Of a stretch of 64,000 bases of DNA, positions 26,302-35,792 are shown in pieces; within the stretch, counting starts at the first letter, position 1; each line of letters starts with the position of its first letter. Source of the DNA: an uncultured Ruminococcus sp. (GTDB lineage: Bacteria > Bacillota_A > Clostridia > Oscillospirales > Ruminococcaceae). A program made the translations under genes and the position numbers. The notes below the pieces were generated by a model that was not told where the DNA came from, did not search any database, and worked only from the letters and a program-made list of their open reading frames with translations. The DNA is taken from positions 1 through 64,000 of the forward strand of contig ONBA01000026.1 in NCBI GenBank assembly GCA_900315975.1. The letters run 5' to 3'.

Positions 26302-27420
26302 ATGGAAGAGAATAAGAACGTAAATGCGCTGTATTGCAGTCATTGCGGCGCATTGATAGGGGAGAATGAGGACTATGAGGAAGTGCAGGGAGAGATCGTG
26401 TGTATGGACTGCGCGGAGCGGCACACGACTTCTTGTGAGCGCTGCGGCTGTAACGTCTGGAATGATGATTCTTATGGCGATGAGTATACAACGCTTTGCA
26501 GGCATTGTTACGAAAATTATTATTCAAGGTGCAGCTGTTGTGATGCACTCGTTCACAACGATGATCTGTACAACTTGAACGGCTATGACTATTGCAGCGA
26601 GTGCTATCATGACGAAATTGACAGGAATCGTTCGATACACGACTACGGATTTAAGCCGGAGCCAATATTTTACGGAAACGATACTGACCGATATTTCGGT
26701 GTAGAACTGGGAATCGACGGAGCCGGAAATGACAGCGGTAACGCTGACGAACTGCTCGCTGTTGCCAACAAGAATGATACCGAGCACATCTATATCAAGT
26801 CGGACGGTTCACTTGATGAAGGCTTAGAGCTTGTCAGCCACCCGATGTCACTAAATTACCATAAGCAGTTCTGTTGGGAGGAGGTAATGCGGAAAGCGAT
26901 CGCTCTCGGCTACCGCAGTCATCAGACTTCGACTTGCGGCTTGCACTGCCACGTCAACCGCTCCTGTTTTGGTGATACAAGGGAGGAGCAGGACTTAGTG
27001 ATTTCAAAGATACTGTTCTTCGTGGAAATGCACTGGGCGTAACTGTTAAAATTCAGCCGCAGAAGCGAGTACAGTATCAACCGCTGGGCTGCACGTTACG
27101 GTTATGAGCGCACAGGCAGGGATATCCTCGAAAAGGCGAAAAAAGGCAATCTCGGAAGGTATGCAGCCGTCAACCTGCAAAACTACTCAACAATAGAATT
27201 CAGGCTTTTTCGCGGTACTCTGAAGTACAACACGCTCATAGCCGCACTCGAACTTGTGGACAAGATTTGCGATGTTGCACTCGAACTCTCCGATGAAGAA
27301 ATTGAGAAGCAGTCGTGGTCGGAATTCGTTGAAACTATAACTGAGCCGGAGCTCATCAAATATTTAAAAGAACGCAAACTTTACGTCAACGAAGATATTG
27401 ATTCGGAGGTGGAAATGTAA
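26302..27420 (+). pseudogene. Zinc-ribbon amidoligase-family protein with an in-frame stop
   Basis: Residues 1-110 contain repeated Cys pairs (CSHCG, CMDC, CERCGC, CRHC, CSCC, CSEC), likely three zinc ribbons. Then comes an amidoligase domain: YFGVELGIDG, IYIKSDGSLDEGLELVSHP, STCGLHCHVNR. A TAA at 27040-27042 ends the frame after HWA, but the same frame continues to 27420 with family-like sequence (NYSTIEFRLFRGTLKYNTL). Amidoligases of this type form amide bonds on amino groups and are often paired with glutamine amidotransferases, as here. GGAGG precedes the ATG. The simplest reading is a Glu or similar codon mutated to TAA. Confidence 0.75.
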
Positions 27421-27599
27421 TGAAAACGACTGATTTTATCAAAGCAATACCGGCTGGAAGTCCTGCCGGCGAGATACTGAAAATAGCCGCTCTGATCGCA
27501 GCGACTGTCCTTGTGGACAAGATCGGCGACGTGGTCAAGGAAGTCATAGACGAGAGCCAGACGCCGCTTATAGACGTTAATTACAAGGAGGAGAAGTAA
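27420..27599 (+). CDS. Small protein between the amidoligase and amidotransferase genes
   Basis: A 59-residue protein with a hydrophobic stretch AALIAATVLVDKIGDVV. Its ATG overlaps the amidoligase stop (TAATG), and GGAGGTGG lies just upstream. Function unknown; it could be the modified substrate peptide or a scaffold of the pair (speculative). Confidence 0.6.
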   Translation: MKTTDFIKAIPAGSPAGEILKIAALIAATVLVDKIGDVVKEVIDESQTPLIDVNYKEEK

Positions 27600-27600
27600 A

Positions 27601-28584
27601 AGGTGCAGCCTATTCGGATTTTTGGATTATCGTGGAATAATCCCACACAAGCTCGCCCGTAAGCTTTGCCAATCCTTGGCTAATTCAGCTATGGAAAGAG
27701 GGACTGACGCCTCTGGAATTTCATACGTTAAGGACGGTCAGATCGTTATTTATAAGAGACCCAAAGCAGCTAATAAGCTGCGCTTCAATCCGCCCGATGG
27801 TACAAAAGCTGTCATGGGACATACCCGCATGACGACGCAAGGCAGCGAAAAGAACAATCAGAACAACCACCCGTTTTATGGAAAAACTCGCGATATTTCG
27901 TGGAGTTTAGCGCATAACGGCTGCCTGTATAATGATGCTTCTTTGCGTAAGGAGAAAAAGTTACCTGACACGAATATCGAGACCGATTCGTACATAGCCG
28001 TTCAACTTATAGAATCGCAAGGCAGGCTTGATTTTGATTCACTGCGGTATATGGCGGAGACAGTTCACGGCAGCTTCACTTTCAGTCTGCTTGACGAGAA
28101 CAATTCGCTGTATTTTGTTAAGGGATCGAACCCGTTATGCCTGCTCCGCTTCGCAGATATCGGGCTGTATGTTTATGCGAGTACCGATAGCATAATGAAG
28201 AATGCTTTGAAGCGTGTGGGACTGCATAAGTTCGCCTTTGAACGCATTGAAGCAGATGACGGAGATATCATAAAAATCGACAGCAGCGGCAATATCACAC
28301 GTTCGCAGTTCCAGCCTGCTCCGATATATACGCACTTTTCAAAGTGCAAGTGGTGGTACGGAGACTATGACGACTACTATTCCGCATATGAGCAAACTCT
28401 TATTGATATGGCACACTGCTTCGGCGTTGATGAAAATGATGTGGTTCTGCTTATGGATTATGGCTACACGGTGGACGAAGTCGAGGAATTGATGATGGAC
28501 GCAGATGCGTTGAAGGAAGCGGTTCGTGAGATAAAGTTCACGGACGGCGAGTACCTGTACGAAAACTGCGGCTGCTTTCGTTAG
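27601..28584 (+). pseudogene. Class II glutamine amidotransferase without a start codon
   Basis: The frame reads CSLFGFLDYRGIIPHKLA, the N-terminus expected after Met in class II amidotransferases, where Cys2 is the nucleophile that releases ammonia from glutamine. The codon that should be ATG (27601-27603) is AGG. Downstream motifs are intact: RGTDASGISYV, MGHTRMTTQGS, NNHPF and LAHNGCLYND. The total is about 327 residues. The next usable start (TTG 27622) would drop the catalytic Cys. I read it as a start-lost gene, or a sequencing error. It follows the small 59-residue gene by one base. Confidence 0.78.
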
Positions 28585-28595
28585 GAGATGATCGT

Positions 28596-28805
28596 ATGGA
28601 GATCTATGATAAGCAGAAGCAAAAGTACTATGAGGTCTGGCTGACAAAGAGCGAGCAATCGGAAGTTGACCGCAACGCACTTTCAAAGCAGCTTCTCACA
28701 CAAAAGAAAGACAAAAAGTATAAGGTCGTGTTCTTTATGTCTGGGGACGATGATCTGTACCGATGTACGGAAAGCCTGTTGTTGATGAATCTGGGGAGCG
28801 CCTGA
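28596..28805 (+). CDS. Small protein with a VWLTxxEQ motif, copy 2
   Basis: A 69-residue protein, paralogue of the product at 19300-19503, starting MEIYDKQKQKYYEVWLT and ending LLLMNLGSA. TAGGAGATG lies before the ATG, eleven bases after the amidotransferase stop, so it belongs to the same operon. The stop codon lies in the loop of the terminator. Function unknown. Confidence 0.8.
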   Translation: MEIYDKQKQKYYEVWLTKSEQSEVDRNALSKQLLTQKKDKKYKVVFFMSGDDDLYRCTESLLLMNLGSA

Positions 28806-28820
28806 GCGCACCCTTTTTTT
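28793..28820 (+). terminator. Terminator of the amidoligase-amidotransferase operon
   Basis: GGG and GCGC pair with GCGC and CCC around CTGA, followed by TTTTTTT. Confidence 0.75.
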
Positions 28821-28987
28821 GTTGAAAGATATAAATGCTATCGAAATGCTCGGATATATTTGTCTGAAATTTAACAGGAAATGTATCGGGAAAGATTGTG
28901 AAAAGTATTATACATAGCAAAAAACTCACCAGTAATATTCCTGAGAGTATATTTTTGGCGTGATTTTCACAGTAAACAATATGACTA

Positions 28988-29072
28988 TTTTGTGAAAAAC
29001 GACAAAAACGCTGTAAAAAGGCGATTGCCTTATTTTTCCGCTTGCTTTTTTTGAATGTGGAGGTTATAATAA
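28988..29072 (+). promoter_or_regulatory. Promoter and conserved upstream block of sugar transferase copy 2
   Basis: TTGCTT (29042), 17 bases, TATAAT (29065). The block TTTTGTGAAAA, CGACAAAAA, GCGATTGC, TTTTTCC-CTTGC is shared with 9174-9262, while flanking bases have diverged. The rest of 28821-29234 shows no gene. Confidence 0.75.
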
Positions 29073-29234
29073 TATCATACACCACATTATATAGGGGATA
29101 TATCAAGAAAAATAGATATTGTTGAGAATAGAAATAACATTTACGATTGGTTTAAAAGGGATATGGATTTCCTTTATGGATCAATATGCAAAGTTAAAGC
29201 ACTCTAAAATTTTGGATTAATGGAGGATAGAACG

Positions 29235-30123
29235 ATGCAACCTACAGATATGAATGTTATCAACAATTATCCGAAGGGAGAAGTGGTAAAGGATATGTTT
29301 GAGATCAAACGTGCGAATGAAATACTTCTTTCTGAAAACGATGTTACTCAGGATATGCTCGAAAAGCTTGAAAATGGCGAAGACCCCAAGCCTACGCTTC
29401 CCGGCAAATCCGGTGTTACAGAATATCCTATATTTAATTTTTGATAAACGTGCACTGAACCTTCTTCATGAAGGCGTTTCGAATACGCTCAGATATACTC
29501 AGGTCAAGCCTGTCGGCGGTAAGGTGTACCGCTTCTTCAAGAGAACTTTTGACGTAGTGGCTTCAGCTTGTGCTCTGACAGTGCTTGCTGTACCGATCGG
29601 AGTTGTTGCACTTCTTATCTACGTTGACGACAAGGGCAATCCGTTCTTCTCACAGGTCAGACTTACTCAGGACGGAAAGCCGTTCAAGATGTACAAGCTC
29701 CGCTCCATGTGTATTGATGCCGAGGCAAGGTTTGCAGAGGTGCAGAAGGAAAACCAGTCGGACGGACTTGCTTTCAAGAGTGATGACGATCCGCGTGTAA
29801 CAAGGATCGGTAAATTTATCAGAAAAACCTCTATTGACGAGTTCCCACAGTTCTGGAATGTTCTTAAAGGTGATATGTTGTTTATTGGCCCCAGACCTCC
29901 GCTTCCGAGAGAGGTTGTGCTTTATACTCCGGAGCAGATGAACAGTCTTCTGGTTAAGGGCGGACTTTCGTGTATCTGCCAGACTGAGGGACGCAGTGAT
30001 ATGGAGTTTGACAAGTGGGTCGAGGGCGATATCCGTTACATAAAGACTCGCAGTGCAAGGCTTGACCTCAAGCTTATGTTTAAGACAGCTGCTGCAGTAA
30101 TTCTCTGCAAAGGAGCAAAATGA
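29235..30123 (+). pseudogene. Initiating sugar-1-phosphate transferase, copy 2, frameshifted
   Basis: The first frame (ATG 29235) matches the N-terminus of copy 1 as far as VTEYPIFNF, then stops at TGA 29442. The second frame continues with the rest of copy 1 (KRALNLL, YKLRSM, GDMLFIGPRPPLP) to 30123. Copy 1 has four T where this copy has five (29438-29442), so one inserted T explains the break. Possible readings are slipped-strand phase variation, a +1 frameshift at TTT-TGA, true inactivation, or a base-calling error. The enzyme would start the polysaccharide encoded downstream. Confidence 0.85.
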
Positions 30124-30128
30124 TCATT

Positions 30129-30156
30129 AGCAGCACCATTATTGGTGCTGCTTTTT
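30129..30156 (+). terminator. Terminator after sugar transferase copy 2
   Basis: AGCAGCACC, six bases, GGTGCTGCT, then TTTT. Confidence 0.85.
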
Positions 30157-30230
30157 GTTGAAAAGTGTTCGTTCACATCTATTAGAAAAAAATTGCATTT
30201 TTCGACATTAACCTGAAAAATCGAAAAGTG

Positions 30231-30259
30231 TTGACAATCCGGATATATACATATATAAT
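30231..30259 (+). promoter_or_regulatory. First promoter of the polysaccharide operon leader
   Basis: TTGACA, 17 bases, TATAAT. A short stem (GCG/CGC) with a long T-run follows near 30284-30302 and might end short transcripts. Confidence 0.65.
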
Positions 30260-30348
30260 ATTAGTATGCACTTAGTTTAAAAATGCGTGTGGCGCTTTTT
30301 TTAATTTGTATACCTTCACAAAATAAAGCTGCGTTTTTTTATTTATAC

Positions 30349-30378
30349 TTGACAAAAGATGTACAGATGTATTATAAT
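30349..30378 (+). promoter_or_regulatory. Second promoter of the polysaccharide operon and its long leader
   Basis: TTGACA, 18 bases, TATAAT. The untranslated leader from here to 30707 is about 320 bases with no convincing gene. It contains GTGGGGCTT twice (30471 and 30502). Long leaders of exopolysaccharide operons in Firmicutes are often antitermination targets; no such element is proven here. Confidence 0.65.
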
Positions 30379-30706
30379 GATAAATGTTAGTGTACTTTAT
30401 AGAATGCTTAACCACTTTTGCGTAGGCACTTTTTTCTTCTGACTACGGAGGCAAGAAGGCAAGAGTAATGGTGGGGCTTCTATGAGAGTGATTAGGGTTT
30501 AGTGGGGCTTTAGCATATTTGAAAACGTCGTAGATGCGTTATATGCGGAAAATTAGGCAGGAAATTGACTTGGTAGAAGTCCCAGCGTGGGGATACCGTA
30601 TATTTTGATTTATTGGTTGACGTGGCGATGAACGGGTTGATTTGGCTCGTTTTGATTTATATATAGCTTCAGAGCATTAGAGATATGGAAAGAGTGAAGA
30701 TGTTTT

Positions 30707-31177
30707 ATGGCTAAAACTGGTAAGAATATTAAAGTCTGTTTAGTTGGTTCGTCAGGTGGACACTTGACGCACCTTTACATGTTGAAGCCGTTTTGGGAGA
30801 ACAAGGAACGCTTCTGGGCTACATTCGACAAAGAGGATGCAAGAAGCCTTCTGAAGGGCGAGAAACTTTATCCGGTTTACTATCCTTCTAATCGCAGCAT
30901 TAAGGCTCTTATTATCAATACGCACCGTGCAATTAAAATACTGAGGAAAGAACGCCCAGATCTTATCATTTCCTCCGGTGCTGCGCCGGCAATTCCGTTT
31001 TTCTGGATCGGTAAGCTGATGGGCGCTAAGACTATTTATATCGAGGTTTTCGATCGCATTGACAAGTCAACAATATCCGGTAAGATCTGCTACCCTGTTG
31101 CGGACAAGTTTATTGTTGAATGGGAAGAAATGAAGCAAGTCTATAAGAAGGCTATCAATTTAGGCAGTATCTTTTGA
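30707..31177 (+). CDS. PssD/Cps14F-type (Alg14-like) glycosyltransferase subunit
   Basis: A 156-residue protein with VGSSGGHLTHL at the N-terminus and ISSGAAPAIPF in the middle, as in the membrane-binding Alg14-like subunit that pairs with an Alg13-like catalytic subunit. Together they add a second sugar to the lipid-linked intermediate. The partner follows 25 bases downstream. Start at 30707 behind a GA-rich site. Confidence 0.9.
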   Translation: MAKTGKNIKVCLVGSSGGHLTHLYMLKPFWENKERFWATFDKEDARSLLKGEKLYPVYYPSNRSIKALIINTHRAIKILRKERPDLIISSGAAPAIPFFWIGKLMGAKTIYIEVFDRIDKSTISGKICYPVADKFIVEWEEMKQVYKKAINLGSIF

Positions 31178-31202
31178 AATGGTGCACATAGGAGAGAGGT
31201 AA

Positions 31203-31697
31203 ATGATATTTGTTACTGTCGGTACGCACGAACAGCCATTTAACAGGCTGGTCGAGTACATGGATAAATGGGCAGCCGAACATGATGAGGAAGTTATCAT
31301 GCAAACGGGCTTCTCTACATATGAGCCGAAGCATTGTGAGTGGAGTAAGTTGTATCCATATTCTCAGATGGTGGAGTTTGTTGAAAAGGCACGAATTGTG
31401 ATCACACACGGCGGCCCTTCTAGTTTTATTATGCCGTTGCAAATCGGCAAGATTCCGATTGTCGTTCCTCGTAAGAGGGAATTCGATGAGCATGTGAATG
31501 ACCATCAGGTGGAGTTTGCTAAAGCGGTGGCTGAGCGGCAGGGGAATATTATTGTAGTAGAGAATATCGGCGAATTAGCAGAGGTCTTGTTAAATTATGA
31601 AAGTCTGGTGAGGGATACGTCTGCTGCTCTTCGTAGTAATAATGAGCTATTTAATAAAGAACTGGGAAAACTGGTTGAAAGGATGTTTTTACAGTAA
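31203..31697 (+). CDS. PssE/Cps14G-type (Alg13-like) glycosyltransferase subunit
   Basis: A 164-residue GT28 C-terminal domain protein: MIFVTVGTHEQPFNRLV at the start and ITHGGPSSFIMPLQ with PRKREFDEHVNDHQ for nucleotide-sugar binding. It forms the active enzyme with the preceding Alg14-like protein. GGAGAGAGG precedes the ATG. Confidence 0.92.
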   Translation: MIFVTVGTHEQPFNRLVEYMDKWAAEHDEEVIMQTGFSTYEPKHCEWSKLYPYSQMVEFVEKARIVITHGGPSSFIMPLQIGKIPIVVPRKREFDEHVNDHQVEFAKAVAERQGNIIVVENIGELAEVLLNYESLVRDTSAALRSNNELFNKELGKLVERMFLQ

Positions 31698-31722
31698 AAG
31701 GCTTGAGTTTTGGAGTGATACG

Positions 31723-32814
31723 ATGAAAATTCTGGTAATCAGTACAGTTGGATTGATTTATGACGGTATCACCAGTGTAATCCGAGAATACATGAAGGCG
31801 ATGGATCGCGAGGGGATAGAGTTTTATGTGGCGGATACAATCAAAACAGAGGATACGGTTCGCAAAGAACTGGAGAATGAGGGTTGTAAGCTTGTTGCTC
31901 TGCCGTCACGCCGAAAAGCTCCAGTCGCGTATTTCATAAAATTAGCTGGATTTATAAGAAAGGAAAAGATTGATATTATTCATGCACACGGCAATAGTGC
32001 GACGTTAACAATTGAACTACTTGCTGCCTGTATTGGCGGATGTAAACGCCGTATCGCACATTCTCATAATACTCGCTGCGATCAAAAGCGGGCTGACCGT
32101 CTGTTACGCCCATTGTTTCGGCATTTGTATACGGATGCGGTAGCGTGTGGAGTTGAGGCGGGCAAGTGGCTATTCGAGGATAAGCCATTTATTGTACTAA
32201 ATAATGGCCGGGATTTGGATCGGTTTCGATTTCGGGAGGAAATTCGCAGTTCCGTTCGCAAAGAGTACGAACTGGGTGATAGCTTGACGATTGGACATGT
32301 CGGTGGATTTGTACCGCAGAAAAATCATGATTTTTTACTGAAAATTTATCAGGCATTGCTAAAGCAGAGGCCGGATATCAAACTGTTTATGATCGGTGAC
32401 GGTGTAAGGCGGGAGGAAATCGAACGAAAAGCCCAAGAGCTTGGCATCAAAGACAGAATTCAGTTCACTGGAAATACTGACCGGATGGCGGAACTACTTC
32501 AGGCAATGGATGTGATGGTGTTGCCATCTTTGTTTGAAGGACTCCCATTAGTATCTATTGAATGGCAGGCGGCAGGTCTGCCATGCATTATGTCAGACAC
32601 CATCACCAAGGAATGTGCTGTTACAGATTTAATTAACTTTCTGTCGTTAAATGAGGATGCAGATGTTTGGTCTAAGCGCTTGCTACAGATTGCTGCCCGT
32701 GATGACCGTCTGTTGCAGTCAAAGAATGCATGTGCATGGATTCGTCAGAAAGGTTTCGATATTCGTGATAATGCGGCTGTGCTTAAAAAACTGTACATGA
32801 AATATGCTGAGTGA
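31723..32814 (+). CDS. GT4-family glycosyltransferase (first)
   Basis: A 363-residue GT-B enzyme: MKILVISTVGLIYDGI, HAHGNSATLT, then the donor-site region GHVGGFVPQKNHDFLL and PSLFEGLPLVSIEWQAAG with the E-x7-E-like pattern. ATG at 31723 follows TGGAG; the frame opens earlier but overlaps the previous gene. Acceptor and sugar are unknown. Confidence 0.9.
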   Translation: MKILVISTVGLIYDGITSVIREYMKAMDREGIEFYVADTIKTEDTVRKELENEGCKLVALPSRRKAPVAYFIKLAGFIRKEKIDIIHAHGNSATLTIELLAACIGGCKRRIAHSHNTRCDQKRADRLLRPLFRHLYTDAVACGVEAGKWLFEDKPFIVLNNGRDLDRFRFREEIRSSVRKEYELGDSLTIGHVGGFVPQKNHDFLLKIYQALLKQRPDIKLFMIGDGVRREEIERKAQELGIKDRIQFTGNTDRMAELLQAMDVMVLPSLFEGLPLVSIEWQAAGLPCIMSDTITKECAVTDLINFLSLNEDADVWSKRLLQIAARDDRLLQSKNACAWIRQKGFDIRDNAAVLKKLYMKYAE

Positions 32815-32823
32815 GGTGATTGA

Positions 32824-33942
32824 ATGAAGGTGCTGAATTTACTGGGGGCGGGTAACATCGGAGGCATTGAGAAACTATGCGAAGATATTGCGGCATATGC
32901 AGATTATGAGAATTCATTTGTTTTCTTATTTGAAGAGGGCATCGTGTACGACGAAATGAAAGCGGCAGGATATGATGTGTATTCGCTTGTGGGTTATGGG
33001 GATAGAAAGGTCAATCATAAACGAATGCGTGCGTTAACAAAATTGGCTGCTGATTATGATATCATTATTGTCCATCATAGTGCACTAGCAATTCAAATGC
33101 TCTATGTTAATTTGAAAAAACAGTATCCAGAGAAAAAGTTTATTTTGACTGCTCATTCCTGCTTTGAGTTGGATTGGGATAAAGCTAACAAAAATCCACT
33201 AAGACGATGGGTAAGATTGAAATACCAGAAACGGGCTCTTGCTACCTCTGATATGATTATATTTGTATCCAATGCTGGAAGGAAAAGTTATCTTTCGCAT
33301 TTTAAAATACCAGAAAACAAAATAAGAGTTGTTTACAATGGTATTGTACTCCCTAAGAAGCAGCCAATTTTTAAAAGCGGGAGAACTGATAGTTTTTTTA
33401 GAGTGACGTATATTGGTCGGTTAGTTGAAGAAAAAGGAGTGCATAATTTGATTCAAGCTGTGGCACTTCTAAAAAAACGCGGAATAGAGTGCGAGGTTAA
33501 TATTTGTGGTGATGGAAAATACCGCGAAATACTCGAAAAGCTTTCTCAGAGTCTAAATGTTACAGAACAAATTCATTTTAGGGGCGTTCAGAGAAATATT
33601 GCAAAATATCTCAGTGAAACCGATATTTTTGTTTATCCTTCCATATGTGAAGAGGTGTTCGGTATTTCCATAGTTGAGGCGCTTGCCTATGGGGTTCCGT
33701 GTGTTGCGAATTGTGTAGGTGGTATTCCAGAAATCATTACAGACGGATACAATGGAGCGATTACCACAGAGAAGACAGCTGATGCATTATGCAATGCTAT
33801 AGAACGTATCGCTCAAATGTACCAGAGTCATAAAATAGAAGAAATGAGCCAACATTGTTTTGAAACTGCCGAGAAATTTACGATTCAGAATACAGTAGCA
33901 GGGATTAAGATGTGCTGTGAAGCTGTCATGAAAGGAGGATAG
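32824..33942 (+). CDS. GT4-family glycosyltransferase (second)
   Basis: A 372-residue GT-B enzyme: LLGAGNIGGIEKL, VVYNGIVLP, YIGRLVEEKGVHNLI and PSICEEVFGISIVEALAYG. GAGGTGATTGA precedes the ATG, nine bases after the previous stop. GC content falls in this gene relative to the housekeeping genes, as often in polysaccharide loci. Confidence 0.92.
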   Translation: MKVLNLLGAGNIGGIEKLCEDIAAYADYENSFVFLFEEGIVYDEMKAAGYDVYSLVGYGDRKVNHKRMRALTKLAADYDIIIVHHSALAIQMLYVNLKKQYPEKKFILTAHSCFELDWDKANKNPLRRWVRLKYQKRALATSDMIIFVSNAGRKSYLSHFKIPENKIRVVYNGIVLPKKQPIFKSGRTDSFFRVTYIGRLVEEKGVHNLIQAVALLKKRGIECEVNICGDGKYREILEKLSQSLNVTEQIHFRGVQRNIAKYLSETDIFVYPSICEEVFGISIVEALAYGVPCVANCVGGIPEIITDGYNGAITTEKTADALCNAIERIAQMYQSHKIEEMSQHCFETAEKFTIQNTVAGIKMCCEAVMKGG

Positions 33943-33944
33943 AG

Positions 33945-34535
33945 ATGATACAAACAAAGCAGGATCTGAAAGAATATCTTGCACAGGATAAGCAGCAGCT
34001 TGGAATCCGCCGTTCATTTCCAAGACCATTTGCGGATGAGATATGGAAATATGAGATTTTGCTTCGAAAATACGAGTACTGGTATAATCAAAGCGGGAAG
34101 CTTGCGGCACTTCCAAGAGTTTACTATAAGTTTCGCTTTCACCAGATATCCGTCAAGCTTGGGATTTTCATTGGCCCTAATTGTTGTGGCAAGGGATTGA
34201 GCATTGCACATATCAACTGCATCGAGATTAATGAAAATGCCAGAATCGGAGAAAACCTTCGCATCCACGAAGGGGTTACGATAGGTGCCTCCGGCGGAGC
34301 TGAGGCACCGATAATCGGGGATTGCGTTTTTCTTGCGTCAGGATGTAAAGTGATGGGTAATGTGTCCATAGCAAGCCATTGTGTTGTAGGAGCGAACGCA
34401 GTTGTAGTCAAGGATGTTAAGGAGGAAGGTGTTACAGTTGGGGGTGTCCCCGCAAAGAAAATCAGCAACAATAATTCGGATCGATTTGTATTCAGAAGTA
34501 GCTATCAGGGAAATGGTGACAATATAAGGGGCTGA
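33945..34535 (+). CDS. Serine acetyltransferase-like hexapeptide acyltransferase
   Basis: A 196-residue protein with left-handed beta-helix repeats (IGPNCCGKGLSIAHI, GENLRIHEGVTIGASG, CKVMGNVSIASHCVVGANAVV) and the CysE-like end GGVPAKKI. Within a polysaccharide operon it more likely O-acetylates a sugar than makes O-acetylserine. AGGAGGATAGAG precedes the ATG, two bases after the previous stop. Confidence 0.87.
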   Translation: MIQTKQDLKEYLAQDKQQLGIRRSFPRPFADEIWKYEILLRKYEYWYNQSGKLAALPRVYYKFRFHQISVKLGIFIGPNCCGKGLSIAHINCIEINENARIGENLRIHEGVTIGASGGAEAPIIGDCVFLASGCKVMGNVSIASHCVVGANAVVVKDVKEEGVTVGGVPAKKISNNNSDRFVFRSSYQGNGDNIRG

Positions 34536-34538
34536 ATT

Positions 34539-35792
34539 ATGCTAAAACTGAAGAAAATTCACGTGAATCCAACATTTAATTTAAGTTCACTGTTGTGCTA
34601 TTTTATTATGATACCGTTTCTGCATCCGCGTGGTTTTGATGAATACTCATCCTTGTACAAAAACTTCTTTACAGCTTGGCTGTACGGCTCGTTAGCGATT
34701 ATCATTGCATTGTATTGCGCTGATGTTGCAAAGGGGAAAGCAAGGTATAATAAGAGTTTGATGTATATGCTGAGCTACTTTGGTCTCTCAATTATAATTA
34801 CGATGGCGATTCAACATGGACTTGGGGTTGGTCTACAAAAAATGATTGCAGCGCCGGTGCTGTGTATGGTATGTGCCTATTATCTCAGGCATGACACACG
34901 AGTTTTTTTGGATTGCTTATGTAATCTACTCATTATTGTGTTGGGACTCACGGTAGTGGTATTCAATTCGTTTTTTTTCGGACAATACTTTCGTGATGAA
35001 ATCCATTTGATGTTTATCGGTCATGTGCAGATAGGGGCACAGCTTGGATTGCTGGGTATTTTTCTGGCATTTCTTCTCAATCGCATTCGAGGAGAATGGT
35101 CATGGCGAACTGTTGCTTTGCTGACATTTTCTGTCGGAACAATGGTGATGTCATTAACTAGTAGCTCATTTTTGTCATTGTTTGTTCTGATTGTTGGTCT
35201 CATATATACGAAGATCTCTAAGCGTGGAAAGCTGCTTAGAATGAATCCGGACATATTTCTGATAATATATTTGTTGTTAAATATTATGCTTTTCGGAATG
35301 TTGGCTCTTAACAATTGGCAGTTGCCGTTCAGCTTTCTTTCCCTAAATGGAAGAAATCATATATGGAAAGAAGGAATGCGGCTTTTTTCTGAACGTAAAC
35401 TGTTTGGGTATGGTGTCCACGGTGTTCTGATCAAAGTGTTCTGGAGTCGATGGAATGCGAACGGAAGAGATGGCATGAATTATGCTCATAATCAGATGAT
35501 ACAGGTTCTGTTGGATGGCGGTATTATTCTCTTCATCAGTTTCCTGATGATGCTTCGGTCTTATTTACAGCCGCTAAAAAAAGTTGAAAAGTCCGTTGGT
35601 GCATTCGCAAGGATATGTCTAATGGCAGTAATTGTGGTCATGGTAGTAGAAAGTACGTTTGAATATTATTATATCCTTCTGTTTCTGTCACTGATTGCTT
35701 ATCTGCCTGAAATCATGACAATCGAATATCCGGTGGGCAGAATGAAAGGAGTGCTTGAAAAATATGGGGTTTCTTTCAGCTATAAAAAGTAA
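34539..35792 (+). CDS. Wzy-type O-antigen/polysaccharide polymerase
   Basis: A 417-residue protein with about ten membrane helices and a large loop containing SLNGRNHIWKEGM and YGVHGVLIK followed by NYAHNQMIQVLLDGG, the pattern of Wzy/O-antigen ligase family proteins. It would polymerise repeat units outside the membrane. Three bases after the acetyltransferase gene; its 3' end overlaps the next start. Confidence 0.87.
   Translation: MLKLKKIHVNPTFNLSSLLCYFIMIPFLHPRGFDEYSSLYKNFFTAWLYGSLAIIIALYCADVAKGKARYNKSLMYMLSYFGLSIIITMAIQHGLGVGLQKMIAAPVLCMVCAYYLRHDTRVFLDCLCNLLIIVLGLTVVVFNSFFFGQYFRDEIHLMFIGHVQIGAQLGLLGIFLAFLLNRIRGEWSWRTVALLTFSVGTMVMSLTSSSFLSLFVLIVGLIYTKISKRGKLLRMNPDIFLIIYLLLNIMLFGMLALNNWQLPFSFLSLNGRNHIWKEGMRLFSERKLFGYGVHGVLIKVFWSRWNANGRDGMNYAHNQMIQVLLDGGIILFISFLMMLRSYLQPLKKVEKSVGAFARICLMAVIVVMVVESTFEYYYILLFLSLIAYLPEIMTIEYPVGRMKGVLEKYGVSFSYKK

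Noticed and set aside
23201..27042. Stop-codon recoding (TAA read as an amino acid)
   Set aside because: Only two in-frame TAA cases occur, both in decaying genes, while many intact genes nearby end in TAA.
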